Below, piece after piece: positions 7,418 to 17,087 of a stretch of 64,000 nt of DNA (position 1 is its first letter; each line of letters starts with the position of its first letter). Under the pieces are notes generated by a model. That model did not search any database. It was not told the DNA's origin and worked only from the letters and a program-made list of their open reading frames with translations. Made by a program: the position numbers and the translations under genes. This DNA is from Armatimonadota bacterium (lineage in GTDB: Bacteria; Armatimonadota; JADLDR01), in the NCBI GenBank assembly GCA_020846535.1, contig JADLDR010000041.1:26604-90603 (forward strand), written 5' to 3'.

Positions 7418-9370
7418 ATGTTCATTCCCACCAAGACAGGTGAGGCTGCGGCAAGGGAACTCCGCGTTCGAAGCGGGATGACCTGGCGCGGGATACTGGC
7501 AGGCCTGGTCGGGTCGCTGGTGCTGGGGGTCGGGGCCGTTTATGGAACGATGCAGATTCGCGGCTCCTATATGGATATCGACTTCTCGACGGCAGGGGCG
7601 GTCTTCCTCTTTTTTATCCTCGTGGGCATCATCAATTCGGTGCTGGGCCGCCTGCGCCGCTCGTGGGCGCTCAGCCCGGCGGAGCTCATCACCGCATACG
7701 CTATGATGGTGGTGGCCTCGGCTATTCCCACCATGGGCTTCACAGCTCAGATCCTTTCGATCATCTCCAGCCCGTCGTATTATGCCAATGCCACCAACCG
7801 CTGGGGCGAGATTATCGCGCCGCACCTCAAGCCCTGGGCCGTGCCGCACGGCAAAGAGACGATCCGGGCCTTCTATGAAGGGATGCCGGGCGGCGCGACG
7901 ATCCCCTGGATGGCCTGGATAAAGCCTCTGCTGGCCTGGATGCCCTTGATGATCTCCCTCTATGTGGTGATGATCTGCATGATGGTGCTGATCCGCCGCC
8001 AGTGGGCGGACCGGGAACGGCTGGCTTATCCCATCACCCAATTGCCTACCGATATGGTCGGCGAGCCGACCTTCTGGAAGAACCGCCTGATGTGGGCCGG
8101 ATTCCTCATCCCCTTCGCCATCGGCAGCCTGATCGGCCTGCACTATTACTATCCTTCCATTCCGATGCTGAATCTCGTCTGGCGCTTCCCCTGGTTCCGC
8201 AGCCTGGAAACGCTGGTGCTGCGAATCAGCCTCCCGATGATCGGCTTTCTCTATCTGGTCAACCTGGATACCCTCTTCAGTCTCTGGTTTTTCAATCTCG
8301 TCGCCCAGATGGTGCGCGGCACGCTCAATATCATGGCGGTCGAATTCAAAGGGTTCATCAGCCCCTACGGCTCGCCTTCCCCTATCTTCGGCTATTTGGG
8401 AATGGGAGCCATGATCGCCCTGGTCCTGGTCGGCCTGAGAACCGCCCGGCCCCATCTGAAGGAAGTCTGGCGCAAGGTGATCGGCAAGGGGCCGCAGATA
8501 GACGATTCCGGGGAAATCCTGCCCTACCGGCAGGCATTCGTGGGAATGACGCTGGGCCTCGTCGTGATGGCGGTCTGGCTTTCGATGAGCGGCATCCCTC
8601 CGCTCGCGCTGGCGCTCTTTCTGGCCGCGGCGTTCCTCCTCTTCTATGGCCTGACCCGCGTGGTGGTGGAAAGCGGGATGGCGGAGGCGGTCGCCTCCAC
8701 CATCGCCCCGGGCATCGTCACAGCGGCCTTCGGCACTTCGGTCGCGGGACAGCAGGGGATGGCGGCCCTGGGGCTGACCTATGTTTGGACCGCCGATATT
8801 CGCACCTTCGTGATGGCCTCTGCCGCCCACAACCTCAAGATGGCGGAAACCGTCCCCGGCAGGAGACGCGGCCTCTTCTGGGCCATGCTGCTGGCGATTG
8901 CGGTCACGATGGCCTCCACTCTCTGGCTGACGATCTATCTGGCCTATCACCGCGGGGCGATCAATCTCAATAGCTGGTTCTTCAACGGCGGGCCAATAGC
9001 CGCCTATACGTGGGTGGGCGACCGGATTACCAACCCCGTGCCCCCGAGCGGCATAGGCTGGGCGCTGATGGGTTCGGGCTTCGCTTTCATGACCTTTCTG
9101 ATGTACATGCGCCAGACTTTCCTCTGGTGGCCCTTCCACCCCATCGGATTCTGTATCGGCACGACCTGGATCATGGACGAACTCTGGTTCACCTGCTTTC
9201 TGGCCTGGTTTTTCAAGTTCCTCATCGTCCGCTACGGGGGCCTGCGCCAGTTCCGAAACTTCCGCCCCTTCTTCCTGGGGCTGATCCTGGGGCAGTTCGT
9301 CTGTAACGGCATGTGGCTTATCATCGACGGCCTGACCGGCCAGCAGGGCAACCAGATTTTCTGGATATAA
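7418..9370 (+). CDS. DUF6785-family multi-pass membrane protein (second of pair)
   Basis: 650 aa, ATG 7418 preceded by GGAGG about 11 bases upstream. It has the same order of elements as the preceding gene: about 20 soluble residues, a membrane segment, LSPAELITAYAMMVVASAIP, a loop with YYANATNRW and FYEGMPGGATIPW, many further segments, and a C-terminal FLWWPFHPIGF near 568 followed by LIVRYGGLRQFRNFRPF. The two proteins are clearly paralogous but well diverged, which would suit a heteromeric complex or two substrates. A ceramidase-like hydrolase follows 27 bases later. No function is established for the family; membrane transport is inferred from topology. Confidence 0.87.
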   Translation: MFIPTKTGEAAARELRVRSGMTWRGILAGLVGSLVLGVGAVYGTMQIRGSYMDIDFSTAGAVFLFFILVGIINSVLGRLRRSWALSPAELITAYAMMVVASAIPTMGFTAQILSIISSPSYYANATNRWGEIIAPHLKPWAVPHGKETIRAFYEGMPGGATIPWMAWIKPLLAWMPLMISLYVVMICMMVLIRRQWADRERLAYPITQLPTDMVGEPTFWKNRLMWAGFLIPFAIGSLIGLHYYYPSIPMLNLVWRFPWFRSLETLVLRISLPMIGFLYLVNLDTLFSLWFFNLVAQMVRGTLNIMAVEFKGFISPYGSPSPIFGYLGMGAMIALVLVGLRTARPHLKEVWRKVIGKGPQIDDSGEILPYRQAFVGMTLGLVVMAVWLSMSGIPPLALALFLAAAFLLFYGLTRVVVESGMAEAVASTIAPGIVTAAFGTSVAGQQGMAALGLTYVWTADIRTFVMASAAHNLKMAETVPGRRRGLFWAMLLAIAVTMASTLWLTIYLAYHRGAINLNSWFFNGGPIAAYTWVGDRITNPVPPSGIGWALMGSGFAFMTFLMYMRQTFLWWPFHPIGFCIGTTWIMDELWFTCFLAWFFKFLIVRYGGLRQFRNFRPFFLGLILGQFVCNGMWLIIDGLTGQQGNQIFWI

Positions 9371-9397
9371 TCTCACCCATCGTATCGGAGGCAAAAG

Positions 9398-10831
9398 ATG
9401 AAAGCCGGTTTTGCGGAACGCGATATCACCCCGGAGGCCGGAATGGAGCAGCCGGGGGGTTATGGGAAAGCGTATCATTCGGGATATGTACACGACCCGT
9501 GCAAGGTGCGGGTTGCCGTTTTCGATGACGGATCGGGGAGGGCGGTACTGGTCGGCGCGGACACCCTCATGGTTCCCCGCGCTCTGGCGCAGTCCGTCCG
9601 GGCCGCGGTGGCCGAAAGCTGCGGACTGAAACCGGAGGCGGTTTTGATCGGAGCATCCCACTCGCACAGCGCCGGGCCGCTGGGGATGGTGCAGCCCGGG
9701 GAATACGACCACGCCTCTCCGCTGGCCCGAAAGCTGGCCTACGAAATGTCCTCCTGCGCCGATGCCCGCTACCTGGAAAGCACGCGCCGGCAGATGATCG
9801 GGGCCATCGAGGACGCCTGCCGCAACCTGGCGGCGGCGCGGTGCGGCGTCGGATCAGGCCAGGAAAGCACTGTTGCCTTCAACCGCCGGTTCCGGATGAA
9901 AAACGGCCTCAGCTACACCCATCCGGGCAAGGGCAACCCCGATATCATCGAACCGGCAGGCCCTATGGACCCGGAGGTAGGCGTCATCGGGGCGTGGAGC
10001 GAGGAAGGCCGATTCCTCGGCTGCGTGGTGAATTACGCCTGTCACGGCACGACCGGGCCGGGCGGGGCTTCGGCGGACTGGATCTACTACCTGGAGCAGA
10101 CGATCCGGGGCGTTATGGGACAGGAGGCTGTCGTCGTCTTCCTGAACGGTGCCTGCGGGGATGTCACCCAGGTCAATAATTTGAGCCCCTATGCCACCGA
10201 ATATGGCGAACGCTCGGCTCGCCTGGTCGGAGGGCGCGTGGGAGCAGAGGCGGTGAAAGTTCTGGTGGGCATGGAGGCGGGCAACCTGACGCCGGTGGCC
10301 GCCCGATCCAGAACGCTCCGGATCACCCGCCGACATCCAGGCCGGGAGAGGCTGAAGCGGGCTGTCTCGATAGCCGAGCAGGACCCGAGCAGCGCCGACG
10401 CCACCCCATGGACGTTCGCCAAAGAAACCGTCCTGCTGGACGCCCTGGTCGCACGGGAGCCGGTCGCGGAGGTCGAAACGCAGGCTGTCCAGATAGGGCC
10501 TGCCGTCTTTCTCGCCAATCCCGCCGAATTCTTCTGCCAGTTCGGCCTGGATATCAAACAGGAAAGCCCGTTCCCCTACTCCTTTCCGGTGGAGCTTGCC
10601 AACGGCTGCGTCGGCTACGTCCCCACGCCGGAAGCTATGAGCGAGCGCGGCGGCGGCTATGAAACTCGCCTTTCCTCCTACACAAACCTCGACCTACAGG
10701 CAGGCCCGCAAATCGTGGCCTCCCTGGTCGGCCTCAGCCAAGAGATGACGCCCGGCGCATCTCCCGAACCGCCCCTCGCCCCACCTTTCAGCGGCCCCTG
10801 GAGCTACGGAAACGTGCCGCCGGAAGTGTGA
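9398..10831 (+). CDS. Neutral/alkaline ceramidase-like hydrolase
   Basis: 477 aa, start supported by GGAGG seven bases before ATG 9398. It resembles the N-terminal catalytic domain of neutral/alkaline non-lysosomal ceramidases: opening KAGFAERDITPEAG, VLVGADTLMVPR, GASHSHSAGPLG near residue 85 (metal-binding His), VVNYACHGTTG near 214, and FLNGACGDVTQVN near 250. True ceramidases are longer and exported; this one lacks a signal peptide and the C-terminal domain, as do many planctomycete and armatimonadete relatives of unknown substrate. It is probably a zinc amidase or ester hydrolase acting in the cytoplasm, and by position it may be cotranscribed with the DUF6785 pair. Confidence 0.82.
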   Translation: MKAGFAERDITPEAGMEQPGGYGKAYHSGYVHDPCKVRVAVFDDGSGRAVLVGADTLMVPRALAQSVRAAVAESCGLKPEAVLIGASHSHSAGPLGMVQPGEYDHASPLARKLAYEMSSCADARYLESTRRQMIGAIEDACRNLAAARCGVGSGQESTVAFNRRFRMKNGLSYTHPGKGNPDIIEPAGPMDPEVGVIGAWSEEGRFLGCVVNYACHGTTGPGGASADWIYYLEQTIRGVMGQEAVVVFLNGACGDVTQVNNLSPYATEYGERSARLVGGRVGAEAVKVLVGMEAGNLTPVAARSRTLRITRRHPGRERLKRAVSIAEQDPSSADATPWTFAKETVLLDALVAREPVAEVETQAVQIGPAVFLANPAEFFCQFGLDIKQESPFPYSFPVELANGCVGYVPTPEAMSERGGGYETRLSSYTNLDLQAGPQIVASLVGLSQEMTPGASPEPPLAPPFSGPWSYGNVPPEV

Positions 10832-10860
10832 CTACTTTAGGCTGCTGCAAGTCGAGCCGT

Positions 10861-10996
10861 GTGTCCCTCCGGGACACAAATTGGCAGAAGCAAAGGCTGG
10901 GGCTGGCTTCCTGACGAGGCCGACAAGGGCCCGCAGAGTGCTGCGTCCTGGAGGGACGCCCAGCCGCAGGTTTGTAAACCTCGGAATTTTATTCCG
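10861..10996. repeat. Cluster of four short palindromes between convergent genes
   Basis: Four small inverted repeats lie in a row: GTGTCCC/GGGACAC at 10861-10877, GCGTCC/GGACGC at 10943-10959, AGGTTT/AAACCT at 10968-10981 and CGGAAT/ATTCCG at 10982-10996. The rest of 10832-11123 has no credible gene; a 62-codon minus-strand frame here is composed of these repeats. The arrangement looks like a dispersed structured repeat, possibly doubling as a bidirectional transcription end. Confidence 0.5.
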
Positions 10997-11123
10997 TCGA
11001 TCCTCAGGCCACCGGTTCACATCTCGGTTTGCCCTGCCTTTTCCAAATGTGTCGGGTACTCAGCCCTATGGATCAGCCCAGATCGTTCCCCATCGAATCG
11101 TCTTTCCCTTCCCGGCCTCGCTC

Positions 11124-13955
11124 CTACTCCGACACGACCTGCAACAGGTCGAACCAGGCCGTTCCCGCGCTGATCAGTTTGTAGTTGATATTGACCCGGC
11201 CTCCGGTTTTCGCCGTGCCGCTCAAAACGTATTCTTTCCATTCCGTGGTCAGGGTGTAGTCCTGGTCTTCGCGGTCAAGGCCGGGAAGGGTGATGTGAAA
11301 CCTGAGCCCATCGCTTTCCCCTCTGGCCCGGATGGAGAGACGGTATCGTTTTCCGGCCTCCAGTTGGATGGGGAAGGGAGAAAGGGAAAGGCCTTGGCCT
11401 TCCGCCGGGCAGGTGATCCGCAGCGAATGGAGGCCGTGCGCCGCCATTCGGGGGTCTACAAAGAGCGAAGCGCCTTTATCGGTTCCCACATACACATAAC
11501 AGCCGTCGGGCGTGCCCGCATTGGCGGACTGCTCGAAGCTGGAGTTTGCGGTCAGGTTTTTCGACGCGACCTTCAGGCTCTCTTTCCAGGGCAGGCCGGA
11601 AGCGAGCATCGGAAAGCGGTAGGCCCGCGTGCCGAAAGCATCGATGATATCCTCTACCACGCCGTTTTTGACGGCGACCGTGCGGTTTTCGAAGAGAACT
11701 TCGGCCTGGCCGGTATGGGTTGCGTCCTGGACTTTGATTTTCAGCGGTCCGGGCCGGTTTTCCGTGTTGGCGGCCAGAACGACGGCATATCCCCGGTCAT
11801 ACCGGGCCGCCGCGTGGATCGCTCCGGAGGAGGCCGCTTTCAGGCGAGGCTCTTCGGACAGGAGCGCGGAGGCGAGTTCGGCCCCTTCCAGGGCCAGACG
11901 GCGGCATTCCGACCAGAGGCTCGGGGAGATGGGATTGCCGACCGGGGCGCGGCGGACGAAATACTGGATGCCGGTGGCCCCGTGGATGAGGGCCAGGTAG
12001 GTCATCACCCGCTCCTCCCGGGCGCTCGGCTCCCTTGCCCACCATTCCCCGCCTCCGAACGCCTGCGGCACGATCCAGAGCGGCATCCGGTAGTTGGCCG
12101 CCCGGTTCATGGTATCCGCCCACTCGCTGACCCGGGTGACCGGCGCGTTCGGAATCGGGTACGGATCTACCATCAGGATATCCATACATTTGAGATAATC
12201 TTTGACCCGGCTGGGCGACATCAGCACGATGGTGATGGGGTGATACGGATCGAGATTTTTGATGAAGCGATAGGATTCCTCTAGAAGCGCCGGGGCGATG
12301 CCCTGGCCGTCCGGCTCGTCGGAGATATACCAGGAGAGGAGGGCCGGGTGGTCTCTGAACATCTCCACCTCGGCCTTCAGCAGCGCCCACTTCTCTTCGG
12401 ACGGCGGGAGGGTGGCCGTGCCCATCAGGTGGTAATTGACTTTCATCCCCAGGGCGGCGGCCCGATCCATATAGGCCCGGATGCTCTCCCAATCCGACTC
12501 GGAGCGCCCCTTGGCCGATCCCTGATAGGGAGAAAGGAGGGTAAATCCCTGTGGGGCCTCCTCTCCAGCCAGGCTCGCCGCCGGGTCCCTGTCCGAATAA
12601 AAGCCGAACGGAAAATAGGGCAGCCCGTTCACGATCAGCCCTCGCCGGTTGTAATCGATTTTGGCTTCATTCGGGCGTGGCGGGTGCTTGCGAATCGTAT
12701 AGCGGGCGGAGAGGAGTTCCCTGCCTTTGAACATGAGGCGGCAGTCCAGTTGGCTTTCGTCCATCGGCAGGGCATCGAGCGGGAAGCGGACGCTGTAGCG
12801 GCTCCCGCCTTTGAACGAAGCGGGCGGCGTCAATGCCTGGCCGCCACGCTCTATGGCAAGGACAACCTCCTTATTTTTCAGCGCCGGGACGGTGTTGACC
12901 GTGATGCTTCCCTGGCGCTCCGAGGTGTAATAATCCCGGTCAGGCCCCATCGCGGCGAGCGGGCCGACCTGCATCGGCATCTCCGGCAGGCGGAGCAGTT
13001 CCTTCCCTCCTGCGGACAGCAGGCTGAATACGGCCCGGCACTTGCCTTCCTGCAAGACCGGAATAGCGATATCCCATACAGAAGGCGTCGGTTTGAGAGC
13101 TAGCAGCGCGGATTCCACAACCGGCCCGTCTTTGAGTCTGAGCCTTGCCTTGACCTGCCCCGGCCCGTTCTTGGCCTGCATCAGATGCGCCTGCACCCGC
13201 ACATACCCGTCCTCGACCCGGGAAGGATATTCCACTCTGTCTATGATCAGGCCATTTTCCTTTACTTTGTCTTCCGAGAAGATTATGTCCACAATGAACG
13301 ACTTGGTTGCGCCTCTGGCTACCGGCTTGTCGAACCCGATGACAAAAGCCCCGTTCCGGTCCGGGTAGTCCCAGAGCATCACCGGCTCGCTCGATTTCCA
13401 GGTCAGGGTTCCGAAGCGGGAGCGCAGGCGGAAATGCCCGGTATTCTGAAGCGGGTGGCTGCCGATCAACGGGTTGTAATGCGGGGGAATCAGGACGCGC
13501 TCGGCCTTCGGCCTGTCCAGGATATCCGCCAGGCTCCCTGCCCAGAACGATTCGACCGGGCGGGCGACTCCCAGTTCCAGGCCCGCGTTGTCCCATTCGT
13601 TCTGGCGGTAAAGATATTCGATCCTGACCCGGTTTCCCGGCCCGACCGTAAACCTTTGCTGCCAGTTCATACCGCTGCCTTCGTATCGAACAGTAAGAGA
13701 AGAACGCCCCTTCTCGGCCTTCGTGAAATTGTTGGGGGCTCGGTACAGGGCTTTTGTCCACTCCCGATTGTGAATCGTCAATTGATTATAATAGGGGACA
13801 AAAACCGGACGCCCTTTATAGCGTATCTGAAAACCTTCCCCTTGCTCCCAGACAAGGGCCGTTTCGGCGCTCTTCAGTTCGGCCTGTTGAACCGGACCGA
13901 ACGGTAATGAACCGACCATCATCAGCATCGTCCACAACAGGCATATCGCCATCAT
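11124..13955 (-). CDS. Secreted multidomain glycoside hydrolase (TIM barrel plus C-terminal carbohydrate-binding domain)
   Basis: 943 aa with an N-terminal signal (MMAICLLWTMLMMVGSLPFG) and AGGAGAA just before ATG 13955. Residues of about 25-430 form beta-rich domains. Near 435 a barrel starts (KIDYNRRGLIVNGLPYFPFG), with MKVNYHLMG, LLSWYISDEPDGQG near 540 (the Glu of SDEPD is the likely acid) and LMVDPYPIPNAPV, as in GH2/GH5/GH42-like clan A enzymes. From about 800 a galactose-binding-like domain begins (NSSFEQSANAGTPDG), ending in the FDLLQV strand. It probably cleaves polysaccharide outside the cytoplasm. The exact GH family is not assignable by eye. The DUF5691 gene lies 20 bases upstream on the same strand. 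Confidence 0.72.
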   Translation of the reverse strand: MMAICLLWTMLMMVGSLPFGPVQQAELKSAETALVWEQGEGFQIRYKGRPVFVPYYNQLTIHNREWTKALYRAPNNFTKAEKGRSSLTVRYEGSGMNWQQRFTVGPGNRVRIEYLYRQNEWDNAGLELGVARPVESFWAGSLADILDRPKAERVLIPPHYNPLIGSHPLQNTGHFRLRSRFGTLTWKSSEPVMLWDYPDRNGAFVIGFDKPVARGATKSFIVDIIFSEDKVKENGLIIDRVEYPSRVEDGYVRVQAHLMQAKNGPGQVKARLRLKDGPVVESALLALKPTPSVWDIAIPVLQEGKCRAVFSLLSAGGKELLRLPEMPMQVGPLAAMGPDRDYYTSERQGSITVNTVPALKNKEVVLAIERGGQALTPPASFKGGSRYSVRFPLDALPMDESQLDCRLMFKGRELLSARYTIRKHPPRPNEAKIDYNRRGLIVNGLPYFPFGFYSDRDPAASLAGEEAPQGFTLLSPYQGSAKGRSESDWESIRAYMDRAAALGMKVNYHLMGTATLPPSEEKWALLKAEVEMFRDHPALLSWYISDEPDGQGIAPALLEESYRFIKNLDPYHPITIVLMSPSRVKDYLKCMDILMVDPYPIPNAPVTRVSEWADTMNRAANYRMPLWIVPQAFGGGEWWAREPSAREERVMTYLALIHGATGIQYFVRRAPVGNPISPSLWSECRRLALEGAELASALLSEEPRLKAASSGAIHAAARYDRGYAVVLAANTENRPGPLKIKVQDATHTGQAEVLFENRTVAVKNGVVEDIIDAFGTRAYRFPMLASGLPWKESLKVASKNLTANSSFEQSANAGTPDGCYVYVGTDKGASLFVDPRMAAHGLHSLRITCPAEGQGLSLSPFPIQLEAGKRYRLSIRARGESDGLRFHITLPGLDREDQDYTLTTEWKEYVLSGTAKTGGRVNINYKLISAGTAWFDLLQVVSE

Positions 13956-13975
13956 AGGTTCTCCTGTATGATCCG

Positions 13976-15523
13976 TTATATCTTTCTTGTCAACCGGGCG
14001 AGCATGCCCCGCCTGAAGCGCAGAAGGCTCAGGAATTCATCGACGCTCTTCTCCCAGAGGCCCCAGTCCGCAGATTGGGAGGGCCAGCCTTCGGCGGCGG
14101 TGTCTGCAATGGCGGCGGGCATATAGAGGGCGAACGCCTTCAGGGAAGAGCGGGCGTCCCATGCGGACTGCTTGCGGGATTCCCCTTCTGCGATGCGGCG
14201 GCGGTAGGAGGCGAGGACAGCCCGGGAGAGTTCGGCGCTCCAGGGCCGAAGATGGGCTTTCAACAGGGTCAGCGCCGGATGCTCGTCGTGGATTGGTTCC
14301 CTGCGGCTGTCGAACGATTCCAGGGCCACTTTTTCCAGGCGGGTTGGAGGGATGCAGTGGAGGAGGTGGGCAGCATTGGCCCCGGGCGGCATAGCCTTTT
14401 CGCCCGAAAGATACCACCACCGGGTGATGGCCTCGGCCCATTCGCCGTCCGGGATGCGCCTTGCCGCATCGCGCCAGCCGGTGAGGAGGGCGTCCCGCCA
14501 CTCGCTCTTGGCCCCGGCGCGGATGATCTCCTCGGGCGTTTTGTTCCAGAGCCGGGGCCAGAGGCCGGGCGGCATCAGGCCGACCATCTCGCAGAGCCAC
14601 CAGGCGGATTTGCCCATCGCCTCCGGGGGAGTCGGGTGGATGCCGTCCCGCGTCATGGCGCTGTCGCAGTCGACGGGCGGAGTCACCTCTATGCGGTCCC
14701 CCCCGATCAGGCCACGCTTGATGGAGAGGAGCGGCAGGAGGCGGTCGAGTACCCGCCGGTGGAGGCGCGATTCGGGCAGGCGGGCGAGAAGCTCGGCGGC
14801 GGCCCGGCGCGTCTTCTGCTGCCGGGCATCGAGGGCGCTTTCCAGAAACGGCTCGTCCTCCATGCTCAGATTGATCGAAAGGGCCTCCAGAAAATAGGGG
14901 CGGTCGGCTCCGGTCTCGGTTTTCCAGGTGGAAGCCAGCAATTCGCGGGCGCGGGCCGGGTCTTTGCGCCGCAAGTTTCGCAGGAAGGCGATGCGCCTCT
15001 CTTTCTCTCCGGTCTCCCAGGTCTCCTCGTCTTCCGGCGGCTCCACCGCATAGGCCCACTGCGGGTTCTGAAGAGCCAGCCAGCGCCCCCGGCTGCCGAT
15101 CACGGGCAGAAGCCAATCCCTCAATTTCCGGTCGCGATAGCCGGCGTCCAGCAGGCCGGGCAGCGTTTCGGTCGGCGCTCTCAGGCCGCCCCCTGCGGCG
15201 GCCTGGAGCCATTCGGGGAGGGCCTGAGCGTACAGGCTGCCCTCCAGCATCACGACCGCATCCTGCACGGATGCCTCAGGACAGGGTGGCAGCGCCTCCG
15301 GCTCGCAGGGAGCGATCTCCGGCTCGGGTTCCACCGAAGGCCGGGATCCTGCCTGTCGCCAGAGGGCCGCCGCTCCTGCCGCCGCCAGCAGCGCCTCTTC
15401 CCGATGATCGGCGGGCAGTTTTCCGAGAATGTCCCCCAGCAGTCCCTCCGCCTGCAAAGCGATGCCGTCCTGGCGATGGGTTCCTGCCAGGGCTGTTTTC
15501 AACAATTCATCCCAGAGTTGCAT
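13976..15523 (-). CDS. DUF5691 domain protein
   Basis: 515 aa, opening MQLWDELLKTALAGTHRQ, typical of DUF5691 (LLxTALxGTxRQ). It is rich in Arg, Leu and Ala and looks like an all-helical HEAT-like repeat protein; TRRAAAELLARLPESRLHRRVLDRL in the middle supports this. There is no signal or membrane segment, so it is cytoplasmic. It overlaps the SWIM gene by 17 bases, so the two are translationally coupled. DUF5691 is usually encoded beside SWIM zinc-finger, MoxR-like ATPase and VWA genes in a conserved cluster of unknown function; the ATPase and VWA partners are missing here. Confidence 0.78.
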   Translation of the reverse strand: MQLWDELLKTALAGTHRQDGIALQAEGLLGDILGKLPADHREEALLAAAGAAALWRQAGSRPSVEPEPEIAPCEPEALPPCPEASVQDAVVMLEGSLYAQALPEWLQAAAGGGLRAPTETLPGLLDAGYRDRKLRDWLLPVIGSRGRWLALQNPQWAYAVEPPEDEETWETGEKERRIAFLRNLRRKDPARARELLASTWKTETGADRPYFLEALSINLSMEDEPFLESALDARQQKTRRAAAELLARLPESRLHRRVLDRLLPLLSIKRGLIGGDRIEVTPPVDCDSAMTRDGIHPTPPEAMGKSAWWLCEMVGLMPPGLWPRLWNKTPEEIIRAGAKSEWRDALLTGWRDAARRIPDGEWAEAITRWWYLSGEKAMPPGANAAHLLHCIPPTRLEKVALESFDSRREPIHDEHPALTLLKAHLRPWSAELSRAVLASYRRRIAEGESRKQSAWDARSSLKAFALYMPAAIADTAAEGWPSQSADWGLWEKSVDEFLSLLRFRRGMLARLTRKI

Positions 15524-16832
15524 AGGGTTGTTCGTTTCCGTCCTCGAAGACCCAATAACGCATCGGATAGAAGCTGTAGCCGTCCCACTCTCCGAACAAC
15601 GGGATCGGGCGGCCTCCGCTGGCGGCCAACAGGTTCCAGCCCTGGGTATAGCGCGGGCTGACTGGCGCGACAGCCCCCTGCGAGTCCCGGATGGCCCAGC
15701 GGTCGCCGCTTCTGAGGGGGACGGCCCCGGACAGCATGGCCGGGAAGCTTTCGAGCCAGGGATTTTTCGACAGCGCGGCCCCGCAGGCGCAGGCGACCGC
15801 CCCCAGGGTGGGATAGCCGGAAACGGGACGGGAGGGAACGGCAGGTGACAGCCGAGCCTTGATGACCGCTCGCAGTGGATACGCGCCCGGATAGAAGACG
15901 ATCTCCGCTTCGAAGGCGGAGCCGACCAGAAAGCTGGCGTCCAGCGGCTGCCCGTAGGCGGCGAAATGGAGGATCAGGGCGGCCTGCCCGCCCCGCTCGC
16001 CCCACAGCCAGGTGCGCTGTGCGGCGATCCCCTCCTCCTCCGTCGTCTCCTGACCGGTCACAAGCCAGCGGTCCACCCGGCCCGGCTGGGAGAGGAGTTC
16101 TTCCTGCCGCATCGTCCATCCGATAGCAGCCCGGATATCGGCCTGCGTCTCCTCCGGCAGGCTGTCGAACCGCCTCACGCCCTGAGCCAGCAGATAGAGC
16201 CTCCCGATCCGCTCCAGCATCCTCTCCTGCCACCCTTCGCCGGTGAGGGGAAGGGTCGCCATCTGGCGCACCCACCGAGCGGTCCCAGGAGCCTGGGCGT
16301 CCACCAGCCGGGCGGCCTGATCCCACCAGAAGGAAGGCGGCCTGGCGGGAGCCGAAGCCAGCCCTTCCCGCACCAGATCGGCGAGCCACAATTCCAGAGA
16401 CTCCATCCCGGCCCGCGTTCGCGCCAGGCGTTCCCCGGCCCGCTTTTCCTGGGCAAAGGCGCTTCGCGGGGCGGCAGCTTCCTTGTTTTCCGCCTTCCGG
16501 CTCCGCGCCTCGCGCTTTGCCAGCCATTCGATCACCCAGTCGGGCGCGGGCTGCTCCAGCAGGGATGCCGGGCGGTCGGCGTACATCAGGAAAAGGCCGA
16601 GGGCATGCTTGCAGGGAAACTTGCGGCTGGGACAGGTGCAGTAAAAAGCCGGTTCCCCCGGATCGACCATTACCTGATAGGGCTGGGATCCGCTCCCCTT
16701 GCACTCCCCCCAGAGCGCGCGTTCATCTCGCCCCAGCATAGCCCACTTGTGAGAAGAGGCCAGCCCCTTCCCTGCCTTCGCCGAAGCGTCATCCGGAGCG
16801 AGCTTGATCACCTGTTCCGTCGTATAACCCAT
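15507..16832 (-). CDS. SWIM zinc-finger family protein
   Basis: 441 aa; start placed at ATG 16832 because AAGGAGT lies five bases upstream and the family begins with MGYTTEQVIKLAPD; an earlier ATG at 16916 has no such signal. The SWIM motif CxCx(6)CxH is present as C65, C67, C74 and H76 (FYCTCPSRKFPCKHALGL). SWIM domains bind zinc and mediate nucleic-acid or protein contacts. The remainder is Arg- and Leu-rich and without recognisable catalytic motifs. It is first in a minus-strand pair with the DUF5691 gene and divergent from the glycosidase gene at 17088, with about 255 bases between holding both promoters. Confidence 0.88.
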   Translation of the reverse strand: MGYTTEQVIKLAPDDASAKAGKGLASSHKWAMLGRDERALWGECKGSGSQPYQVMVDPGEPAFYCTCPSRKFPCKHALGLFLMYADRPASLLEQPAPDWVIEWLAKREARSRKAENKEAAAPRSAFAQEKRAGERLARTRAGMESLELWLADLVREGLASAPARPPSFWWDQAARLVDAQAPGTARWVRQMATLPLTGEGWQERMLERIGRLYLLAQGVRRFDSLPEETQADIRAAIGWTMRQEELLSQPGRVDRWLVTGQETTEEEGIAAQRTWLWGERGGQAALILHFAAYGQPLDASFLVGSAFEAEIVFYPGAYPLRAVIKARLSPAVPSRPVSGYPTLGAVACACGAALSKNPWLESFPAMLSGAVPLRSGDRWAIRDSQGAVAPVSPRYTQGWNLLAASGGRPIPLFGEWDGYSFYPMRYWVFEDGNEQPYATLG

Positions 16833-17087
16833 GAAACTCCTTGAGTTGAAAAGCAACCGGCTCCTTGAGGAGCAATCGCCCCGAAGCCTGGGGAGGTACT
16901 TTTCCCCACAAAGCAAAAGTCCGTTTATATTCTTCGGTTCGCATACAGGTTTTCCTTTCTCCGGCGAAGGCGGTTCCCCGGAAAAGATTCCCCTTGCCGC
17001 AGAGAAGGCATTTTTTCTTCTGTCTCGAATAGGAACGATAATTCATCGGGCGGAGCGAAGCGGTTTGCGGACGCCGGGAGGAAAACC

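Noticed and set aside
7253..9712. Open frame of over 800 codons opposite the second DUF6785 gene
   Set aside because: Low-complexity His/Gly/Asp-rich mirror frame without motifs; the opposite strand has a well-formed membrane protein.
10832..11020. A 62-codon minus-strand gene in the convergent gap
   Set aside because: It is built from the palindromic repeats and lacks a ribosome binding site.
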